A stretch of DNA of 37,266 nt, taken from contig JAUCBJ010003915.1 in NCBI GenBank assembly GCA_032718475.1, positions 1-37,266 on the forward strand, in the 5' to 3' direction. Position 1 is the first letter of the stretch, and each line of letters starts with the position of its first letter. The notes under the pieces were generated by a model. That model ran no database searches. It had not been told where the DNA came from and was given only the letters and a program-made list of their open reading frames with translations. Of the stretch, positions 28,613 through 37,266 are shown in pieces. The stretch comes from Nemertoderma westbladi (Eukaryota; Xenacoelomorpha; Nemertodermatida; Nemertodermatidae). Made by a program: the position numbers and the translations under genes.

Positions 28613-31437
28613 GATATTTGATACTTAGAGGTATTTTGCTCGTGGTATCTCTAGTGTTGATCTGAGTGACAGACTCCTACATGGTAGACCATACGGTGGT
28701 CTAGCGATTTTGTATAGAAAAGAAATTGCAAATTGTATTACGTGCATTTCCTACAATGAAGAACGGTTATATGGGATAAAAATATCTCTGCCAAATGATC
28801 AAGAAGTATTATTTATAAATGTTTATTTCCCATATAAATGTGCTGAAAACGATGATGAATTTTTAAACTGCCTCGGCAAGTTGGGAGCTATTTTTGACAG
28901 CGCGGAAACAAATTTTTGCATTGCTATTGGCGATTTTAATGCTGATGTAAATACAGATTACTTTAATTATATTAATTCTTGGTGTATAGACTCTAATTGT
29001 ACTGTAAGGGATGTAGACCTACTTGGTAATACAACTTTTACATTTGTTAGTGCCTCCCATGGTTCTACCTCATGGTTAGACCATGTAGTTTGCACAGAGG
29101 CAGCAGCAACACTTATTTCTCATATAGAAGTTGACTATAACTTGGCTATTTCCGACCATATGCCGCTCCTCACCCATTTCAGTATACCTGGTATCACGGG
29201 TGTTCGAGCACAGCACGGCGAGAAAAATAATCAGAACCACTATCAGAACCCGGTCAGTTGTGATTGGTCTAAAGCGAATGCAGCTGATCGCGTAGCTTAT
29301 AGTCAACGTCTAGCCAAACGTCTAGATGATTTATGTGTGCCTGTAGACTCTGTTAATTGTAGAAATGTAAATTGCTCCTCATTGGAGCATGCAGATGCAA
29401 TTAATACATATTATTCTGAAATTGTAAAAGCGATCCAGGGTGCTTCCAGTGAGTGCCTGCCAAAACGTAAGACGGATAAAACGGCAGAAAAGGTTACCTA
29501 CATACCTGGCTGGAATGATATATTGAAACATAGATATGAATTTTCACGTTTATGCTTTAGGATCTGGCGCGCTCACGGGTGCCCTAGAACTGGAGTGATT
29601 TTCTCAGAATATATGTCATCGAAACTGCATTTTAAACGTGCAATGAGAGAGTGTAAACGCAATGATAAAAAGTTGCGGGCGGACAAGTTAGCTGACTCTC
29701 TTTATAGCGATAAGAGCAATGAGTTTTGGAAAAATGTCACCAAAGAATGTTGCAATTCGGTGCCTCTATCTAGTAAAGTAGGTGAGGCAGTTGGTGAACC
29801 AGATATCGCTAACTATTTTAAGGATAAGTTCAGTGCTTTATTTAATTCAGTGCATAATGATAAAGATAAAGTTCTTGTTGATCGTGCTTTAGGTAACATG
29901 TCTTTCGATCTAGAAATGATAGTTAATACGGATGAGGTTAATGAAGCTATAAAAAAACTTGCTTCTGGTAAGGCGGCAGGCCCAGACGGCCTTTCCGCCG
30001 AACATTATAAATACGCTTCAGGTAATTTGACCGTACATTTAGCAAATATTTATACGTTTATTAATATTCATGGTTCAATGCCTCCAGAGTGTATAGTTTC
30101 TGATTTGATACCGTTAGTTAAAGATAGAAATGGCGACATCACGGACGGCGATAATTATCGTGGAATTATTCTTTCCACTATATCTAGCAAATTGCTGGAG
30201 CATGTATATTTAGAAAAAATATCAGATTACCTATACACAACGGACTCACAATTCGGTTTTAAAAAGGAGTTGGGCACGGAGCTAGCCATATACACCCTAA
30301 AGGAAATTATACAATTTTACCTAGATAATGACAGCCCTATATGTGTGCTTTTTAGACTCATCCAAGGCTTTTGACCTCGTAAATCATTATAAACTTTTTA
30401 GTAAATTGATTGAACGGAAAGTGCCGTTGTATTTAGTTCGTGTTATGGTTTATTGGTATCGTTTTCAGTGTATAAGCGTGAGATGGGGGGGTTTCCATTC
30501 CATCCCATTTTTTGTTACTAATGGTACTAAACAGGGTGGAATTCTTTCCCCTTTATTCTATAATGTTTATTTATATGATTTAAGCTTAGAATTTGATGCT
30601 AACAATGTAGGTTGTCAAATTGGTAATCATAGGGCGAACCATTGCATGTATGCGGACGATCTCACTGTGTTATCAAACTCCGCATATGGCATGAATAAGC
30701 TATTACGTATATTTGAGGACTATACAAAATTACATTCAATCAAGATTAACGTGAAAAAGTCCAAATTAATGTGTTTTGTGCCGAAATCGAATACAAGTAT
30801 TGTAACAACAAAATTTAATATAAATGGTGTTATGTTAGAACAAGTAGATCAATTTAAGTATCTAGGCCATATTATTCATGCTTCCACAGATGACGGGCAT
30901 GACATTATCAATCAGTTACATGCACTTTATAGACGTGGCAATATGTTAATTAGGAAATTTGGTGTCTGCTCGATTAATGTAAAACGGAAACTATTTTTAG
31001 CTTTCTGTTCACAATTCTATTGTAACTCATTATGGGCTCGCCGCAATTTTGACGCAAGATTATACAACAAATTTAGAGTGGGTTATAACAATATAGCTAG
31101 GAAATTATTTGGGTATAAATATGACTGCAGTGTATCGCTAATGTTTGGCGAGCTTAACTTGTGCAAATTCATTCACGTACGGTATAACGCAATTCGATCA
31201 CTATGGTCACGCATCGAAAGTTCTACAAATATTTTAGTGCAAACAATATCGGAAGTGACAGCCCCTTCAAGCAGAATACGTGAAATGATAAATATGGATT
31301 TTTAGAACTTTGAAATAGACTCTATTCATTATACGTATATTTTACTATTAAATTGTGCTGTGATCTAATAATTATATTATTGTAATTTGTAATTTATGTT
31401 AATTATGGGCCTCCAGGCCTGGATTAAAAAGAAATAT
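28613..31437 (+). mobile_element. LINE-C: non-LTR retrotransposon with AP endonuclease and RT, nearly intact but frameshifted
   Basis: The endonuclease part reads HGRPYGGLAILYRKEI, IAIGDFNADVN, STSWLDHVVCTEA and ISDHMPLLTHF, the usual catalytic boxes; the N-terminal part is missing. RT follows with LASGKAAGPDGLSAEHYKYA and DNYRGIILS. A one-base indel at about 30330-30350 (near a T-run) moves the frame; motif A then appears as FLDSSKAFDLVNH, motif B as TNGTKQGGILSPLFYNVYL and motif C as MYADDLTVL. The second frame ends at 31305. The 3' end has GGGCCTCCAGGCC (a hairpin) and GGATTAAAAAGAAA, so its tail differs from LINE-A and LINE-B. It lies between Pao RT (left) and Pao DUF5641 (right). Confidence 0.9.
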
Positions 31438-31782
31438 AACTTAACCCACGCACGCCCGTTATTCCACAAGTAGGTGACATATGTATTTTAGAAGATCGTA
31501 AAATTCCGAGATGCTTGTGGAAATTGTGTAGAGTAAATGAATTGATAGTTAGCAAAGACGGACAAATACGGGCTGCTCACATATACATAGAAAGAAAGCC
31601 GCTCGTACTCTCAAACGCTCAATAAAGCAACTCATACCATTGGAAATAAATCAGCACGATCATAACATTATCAAGGAGGGAGACATTACTAGAGTAAAGT
31701 CAGTCCAAAATAGAGACATCAAACCGAAACGCGAATGTGAAGTGCTGGAACATTCAGTTATACCTCGTAATGCCAAGAAGTA
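31438..31782 (+). pseudogene. Pao-type element 2: C-terminal DUF5641-type domain
   Basis: Reads PVIPQVGDICILEDRKIPRC, LWKLCRVNELIVSKDGQIRA and, after a frameshift near 31590, ARTLKRSIKQLIPLE. This is the DUF5641-like end of BEL/Pao pol. The RNase H and integrase parts expected between 28612 and here are absent, so an internal deletion occurred, with LINE-C at the junction. 31783-31905 holds only AT-rich sequence. Confidence 0.8.
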
Positions 31783-31905
31783 AGGGTCAGATACACCTTT
31801 AAAAAAACCTACCAAGGAAGCTTGAGTTTGAAGTTATTTTAACTGTATCGTAGTATATAATTGTAGTATCATGGTGAATATTTTATGTATTATATTTGCG
31901 TAGTC

Positions 31906-32640
31906 AGTGACAGAGATTCAAAGCTTCTACTAAATAAAGTGGAGAGGGCTGCTAAGGAGGTTGGATTGCATATAAATGCTACAAAGACCGAATTCATGAT
32001 TTTTAATGTTGATGCGGAAACTTAACAACCATTGATAATAATCAACTAAGGAAGGTTGACGACTTCCAGTACATAGGATCATGGATAGAGAGTAGCAAAA
32101 AGGACATAGAAGTTAGGAAAGCAAAGGCTTGGGTAGCTCTATCAAAAATGGATATCCGCCTGGAAATCAGATCTCTCCAGGCACCTGAAGACTAAGTTCT
32201 TTCGAGCCACAGTGGAAAGTGTATTTTTATACGGGGGTGAGACCTGGACAGTGGACACTGACTAAATCACTTGAACAACGAATTTATGGTTGCTACACAA
32301 GACTACTAAAGGCAGCCCTAAACATCAGCTGGAGACAACACATGACAAACGCCGAGCTGTATGGTACAATACCACCTGTATCAACCACCCTCCGTGAACG
32401 CAGATTAAGATTCAGTGGGCACTGCTGGCGAAATAAAGACGAGGTCATACCAGATCTACTTTTCTGGCAACCAACTCATGGAAAGCGTAGTCGTGGACGA
32501 CCGGCCATAACATATATAGATCAACTTTAAAGGGATAATGAACTTGGGAGAAACGAAATTGCGACAACTATGGAGAATCGGGAAGCCTGGAAGGATCTCA
32601 TTTCCACTGTCCAAGTTCGCTCAACCTAGTAGTAGTAGTA
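31906..32640 (+). mobile_element. LINE-A, 5'-truncated copy with single 3' end
   Basis: Homology starts near VSDRDSKLLLNKVERAAKEV and GLHINATKTEFMIF, just after the RT catalytic box, with stops and frameshifts. It continues VDDFQYIGSWIESSKKDIEV, LYGGETWTVDT, then RLRFSGHCWRNKDEVIPDLL and RGRPAITYIDQL. The 3' end is GAGAATCGGGAAGCCTGGAA to CAACCTAGTAGTAGTAGTA, the single-copy reference for the 66-bp array. Its organisation is parallel to LINE-B, so the two are related RTE-like families with (TAG)n tails. Confidence 0.9.
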
Positions 32641-33900
32641 CATATATTTATTTCACCTTGGCTATATACCACTGAACAATCACTCCTAATCAAAATACAA
32701 ATATAAATCCGAAATATAAAATAGTCTGGGGTATGTGTATGTATGCGCATTTCTTATGAAAAAATTTATTTTGTGTTTTAGGTATAGAAATCAGAACTAA
32801 CAATATTTTAAAGATAATTGACATTTGTATTGAAATATCGGTTAGTAGTGGCTTATAAATAATACTTGGGTTCAGGGGCTGCTAGCTGTGTGAACAGATG
32901 TTGGGAAGACAGTCTGTAAGGAAGTCTACTGGAAGGGAAACCAATTTGAGTAATTCTTACTGGTGCGCATCAGGTATAAAGAAGCAAGCTTGTTTAGGGG
33001 GTGGCTGTGAGAAATGTTGTTCCTCTATAAGAGGCATACCCTATTATACCAGCCTAAACTGTATATTCAAAACTAAACCAATAATATTATACTGTAGTAC
33101 TGTAGTAGGCCTGCCTATATTACTAGCTAAATTATTTTAATAATTTTCCTAAACACTGCTTTACTATATTTTTCTGCTTAATGTACCGCAGTACCGGTAA
33201 TTTGATGTTGTTATTTCCACCTGGAACCTCAACTTTTATTTCAAGGAAAATAAATAAAATAAATCACATAATTATCTGGTACCTTTTCTTATGCTGGGAA
33301 ATACAGTAAATACAGTAATACAGTAATCTTAAACCATAAAACGTCACCTTAGAGCGGGATAGAAAGCCAATATAGAGAATTATATCAATTTCAATTTGTG
33401 ATGAAGTTATAATTCCAAGTCTATATAATTAATTAATAATAATGAATAATACAAAGGTTGTTGTTCAACTACCGTCACTTATCAATATGAAGACCAATAT
33501 TGATTAATGATACATTGACCAACAATGGTATAAAGTCATCCTCGAGAACAGTTAACATATATTTAATTTAGATAATTTTAATAATCAAACAAATAATACA
33601 CAACGACAAGATAACACTACCGTTATTATGAATTTCCTGTGATACAACACTGCCTGCCGCCACTGCCTCTTCTTATGAGGAATCCAATGCTGCCATTAAA
33701 AGTTTTTAAGGTTAACCTGAAGAATCACCTTTTTAACAACTATTTTAACTCATAAATCGTTTTTATTTGATTTTAACATGGATTTACTTCAGATCAATAT
33801 TCATGCGCATAGATAGATAGATATGTTTATTGGCAATTTAGATACACGATACAAATATATCAAATATAATACCGCACAAAACCTTTACGATAATTAGTTA
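32641..33900. other. Mostly unannotated; traces of LINE 3' ends
   Basis: AT-rich, no credible gene; the 80-residue ORF at 32898-33140 has no family features. At 33655-33725 a stretch resembling LPLFLRNPMLPLKVFKVN recalls the C-terminus seen in many LINE RTs. At 33811-33835 AGATAGATAGATATGTTTAT is the reverse complement of a (TATC)n-type LINE tail preceded by CAATAAACA, so a minus-strand LINE 3' UTR may occupy about 33811-33900. Confidence 0.35.
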
Positions 33901-35322
33901 TTGACACAGTGCCTGCTTGACCTTACGAAGGCATTTGATATGGTCGAGTGGCAATCATTATTTTTAGAATTATTAGATAAGGGGTTTTCGCCACTTTTTC
34001 TGCGTGCACTAATTTCGATGTACAAAGGTCAGTGCGGTTTCGTTAGATGGGGTTCTGCCTGCTCCACTACTTTTAGTATTTCAAATGGCGTTAAACAAGG
34101 CTCGGTGGCTTCCCCGATTTTGTTTTGTGTTTTGATAAATAAATTAATTGTACGGCTAAGAGAAAGTAAGATTGGTTGTCATTTAGGTTCTAGATACCTT
34201 GGTGTTTTCGTATATGCAGATGATATTTTTCTTTTGTGTCCATCTATTATTGGTTTACAAAAGATGATTTCGACATGTGATAATTTTGCTAAAGAATTTA
34301 ATATGTGCTTTAGTACAAATGTAGATGCTAGTAAAAGCAAGTCGAAGTGTATCCCCTTTGGTTTTAATTGGAACCCACCCGGTGCTAAGGTTTATATTCG
34401 TTCTGTTTATTTGCCATGGGTTAAAGAGGCCACGCATTTGGGTAACATATTTGATTCAGGTTGTAAGTTCAGTAGCAATATTTTACGTAAAAGGGGAATA
34501 TTTATTGGTAGGTTGAATTGTTTAAGGCAAGAATTCATGTTTGCACATCCATATAGTTTATCAAAAATTCAGCGAATTTATACAACGAGTTTTTATGGGA
34601 GTAACCTTTGGGACCTTTGGGGGGATTCTTGCCGTAAAATGGTAACTAGCTGGAATATTAATATGCGATTAGTTTGGGGACTTCCATATAATTCTCATAG
34701 ATTTTTGGTAGAGGGTTTGATCGATTTTCCGTATCCGTTATCTATGTTGTGCAGTCGTTTTGTAACTTTTGCAAAGTCGTTATTAACTTCTGATAAACCA
34801 TCTATTCGTTTTCTTGGTAATGTTACTCTATTTGATTGTAGGTCCGTCAGTGGCTCTAATTTGAGACACATCGCTGATAAGTGTAAAGTTCGTTTTAATG
34901 ATTTATCGTCCAAACTTTGCAATAACGTTTCTTGGTTTACCTCCCACGAACATTTACCAGTTATTAATATGTGCCGTGAATTAATTGAGTGCAGAGTTAG
35001 TGGCGCAGAAACCTTTATTCCTGGTTTTGATAGATCTGAATTGGATGACATTCTCAATTATATTTCCACGAATTGACTTGTTTATTAATAATTGTTCATT
35101 TTGTTTATTCATACTGTTAGCTCTTTGTTAGGTTTAGTTATAATAGTTTACAGATACTAATTTCAAATCAGTTAGGTGTTTGGTTTGTACACATATTTAC
35201 ACTAACTAATTTACCCTGTGCATCATTATTAACATCATTCCTTATATATCGTGTGCTTTGTTGGTCCTGTATGTATGCTGTACTAGATTTATTTTCTATG
35301 TACGAAATTAAATTAAATAAAA
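33901..35322 (+). mobile_element. LINE-D: RT domain with intact 391-residue frame, 5'-truncated
   Basis: The copy begins at RT motif A (CLLDLTKAFDMVEW), so the endonuclease and first RT motifs are lost. Motif B is SNGVKQGSVASPILFC and motif C is VYADDIFLLCPS; all three are complete. The frame is uninterrupted to the stop at 35074-35076. It is a relative of LINE-C in style (VRWGSACSTTFSISNGVKQG against VRWGGFHSIPFFVTNGTKQG) but clearly diverged. The 3' UTR is AT-rich and ends about 35322 in AAATAAAATAAA. Absence of stops suggests a fairly young insertion. Confidence 0.88.
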
Positions 35323-36382
35323 TAAATTATATATATAAATTTTCCAGTAGATTTTTTGATCAATTGTCGATCTAGAGATATTGATTAAATAATAATGTAA
35401 ATATGTAATGTAATGTATATATACATACATACATATTATTAATATTGTTGGCAGTTATTGTGTGACATTCTTATAATTATTGTTAATAATTGTGGTATAA
35501 TTGTTGTTCGTTTCAGAAAGTATCACCAAAGCCATACTATTATACTACAAACCAGATAACTATTAACATACAGTAATTTTGTAAAAATTTGATTATATAC
35601 TTTTACTTGTGACCCACGTTATTTTATAGCACTCGCTGAAGCTCGTGTAATACACCCACTCAGGTCAGAATACTAAAAAGTGCTACTTTCTCAAAAGTAA
35701 ATATATAATTTTCCCTACTTCTAGGAACTTTTGCAGTTCTAGTAAAATAACAAGTACAATGTGGGCATTTAGTTCATGATGGATAATATTTCACATAATA
35801 TATATTACACGAGTCCATAATGGCCTATTTCTGCCCACAGTTCACTGAGTTCAGGATGATTATGATTTTCTTTTATTTCGCATTATCAATAATTACCACT
35901 GTGTAATGCCAGTTTATTCGCCAATTACCCCATTTAGTACTTTTGACTGGCATCCTTGCAAAACACACACGCAAGTCGAACTCCTCAAATGTTGGACAAT
36001 TGATGCCAAAATCCTGCAGGGTGCTACTGTTAAATTAGTAGTCAATTGAACCAATGTTAGACGCCTCATGAAACTTCAGTACAATAGTTTAGATTGTGGG
36101 TATATGTTCGCTACTTTGTATCATCACGTATAAAGGAGTCACCTCTTGTGAATCTGGTTGATGGTGTCATGAAAAAAAATCTGTAAAACCATTGATTCAA
36201 TAGTAGAAACCACAGCTGCCCTAAGGCTTTCACCGACAACTGAGCCAATTAGCACATTGTCAACCATTACTGTAAAGAACTAATGAACAATCACCATCTG
36301 ATTAAGCTGATGGGAAGTCTGCTCTATCATCGATCAGTTATCCATGATCTGGACTCGCTGTGATATCTCATGCTCTTTTAAG
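35323..36382. other. Intergenic, no feature recognised
   Basis: AT-rich sequence without credible ORFs or repeats that I can recognise. Confidence 0.45.
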
Positions 36383-36797
36383 TTTCGTATTTTCCGTGCA
36401 GCAGTGGAGCCTGTGCTGCTCAATGACAGCCCATACTGGGCTCTAACTGCTGAAGACACCAGGTCTCTGTTTGTTAAATATACTAATACCAGGATCGTAT
36501 GCATGCTGCAACATTACCTATGATGCACAATGCACACATAAGGAACGAGGTGTTATATAACTATATCAACATCTCATCGCCAAGACACAGCTTCGCGTTG
36601 CAGAGACGCCTCATGAAGCTTGTTGTGCACTTTTTCTGCCGTCAGGATCAACTTGCATTCAAACTTGTTGTGTCTGTGTTGTGACTGCTGGTGAGAATAG
36701 ACGTGGTGCACAACCAATGACTCTTCCTCAGAAGCTGCTCAAGGACACCGGACTTCAGAACAGGAATGCACAAGGTAGGAAGTATACGGCTGACCGT
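36383..36797 (+). mobile_element. Old LINE-B relative, 3' fragment
   Basis: Reads FRIFRAAVEPVLLNDSPYWA, LTAEDTRSL, then with frameshifts NAHIRNEVLYNYINISSPRH and further degenerate blocks. Relative to LINE-B (RLFRAAVVPVLLYGSPCWA) it is strongly diverged, with several indels, so it is an older insertion or a different subfamily. It leads into a tandem array of its 3' end. Confidence 0.8.
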
Positions 36798-37266
36798 GGG
36801 GTCTGGGGCGTCATGTTGCTGGGTCTGCCGGCACTGCCCCCTAGTGCATGTCGATCCTAGTAGTAGTAGGGGTCTGGGGCGTCATGTTGCTGGGTCTTCC
36901 GGCACTGCCCCCTAGTGCATGCCGATCCTAGTAGTAGTAGGGGTCTGGGGCGTCGTGTTGCTGGGTCCGCCGGCACTGCCCCATAGTGCATGCCGATCCT
37001 AGTAGTACTAGGGGTCTGGGGAATCGTGTTGCTGGGTCCGCCGGCACTGCACCATAGTGCATGCCGATCCTAGTAGTAGTAGGGGTCTGGGGCGTCGTGT
37101 TGCTGGGTCCGCCGGCACTGCCCCATAGTGCATGCCGATCCTAGTAGTAGTAGGGGTCTGGGGCGTCGTGTTGCTGGGTCCGCCGGCACTGCCCCATAGT
37201 GCATGCCGATCCTAGTAGTAGTAGGGGTCTGGGGCGTCGTGTTGCTGGGTCCGCCGGCACTGCCCC
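36798..37266 (+). repeat. 71-bp minisatellite, at least 6.6 copies, made of a LINE-B-type 3' terminus
   Basis: Units start at 36798, 36869, 36940 and so on, every 71 bases: GGGGTCTGGGGCGTC, then GCCGGCACTGCCCC, then TAGTGCATGCCGATCC and (TAG)3. GCATGCCGATCCTAGTAG is shared with the LINE-B 3' terminus and GCCGGCA with its codons just before the stop. The array runs off the right end of the window. Confidence 0.93.

Noticed and set aside
32898-33140. 80-residue Cys-containing ORF as a secreted peptide gene
   Set aside because: No signal peptide, no regular cysteine spacing and no sign of exon borders; consistent with chance in non-coding DNA.

Overview
The window looks like repeat-dense nuclear DNA from an invertebrate animal. 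It is AT-rich, has spliceosomal introns (GTAAGT/CAG junctions), a rhodopsin-like GPCR gene, and many retrotransposons of types common in invertebrates (BEL/Pao LTR elements, RTE-like and other non-LTR LINEs, a trace of a Penelope-like element). I cannot assign a phylum. The only gene I would call a host gene is the four-exon GPCR at 11629-21107, whose joined exons give an uninterrupted 312-residue reading frame.

Layout. 1-4147: the pol region of a BEL/Pao element running in from the left, broken by three frameshifts and by a LINE-B insertion (319-885) with a clean target duplication. 4148-5867: non-coding, with a diverged ~150-bp repeat pair and a cluster of stem-loops. 5868-8072: a decayed ORF of about 730 codons that I do not recognise, followed by an LTR-like stretch (from about 8258). 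9045-9880: a LINE-B copy. 10977-11274: a foldback element. 11629-21107: the GPCR. Intron 2 is almost entirely a 23-bp minisatellite; intron 3 holds nested LINE fragments, a hammerhead-like motif, a 30-bp and a 66-bp minisatellite. 21226-21943: a 35-bp AT-rich array. 22615-31782: a second Pao element, opened by two LINE-B copies, a LINE-C copy and a 49-bp minisatellite. 31906-35322: a LINE-A copy and a LINE-D copy. 36383-37266: a LINE-B relative whose 3' end becomes a 71-bp tandem array running off the window.

The unifying observation is that four of the large tandem arrays have an identifiable birthplace. The 23-bp array repeats the GPCR exon-2 5' splice site about 122 times. The 49-bp array repeats Pao reverse-transcriptase coding sequence just after the catalytic VDD. 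The 66-bp and 71-bp arrays repeat the 3' termini of two LINE families that end in (TAG)n. This suggests a genome in which short functional sequences are readily amplified in tandem, with LINE tails as one repeated seed. Copy numbers were obtained by dividing span by period, and homology was judged by eye; no database search was possible.
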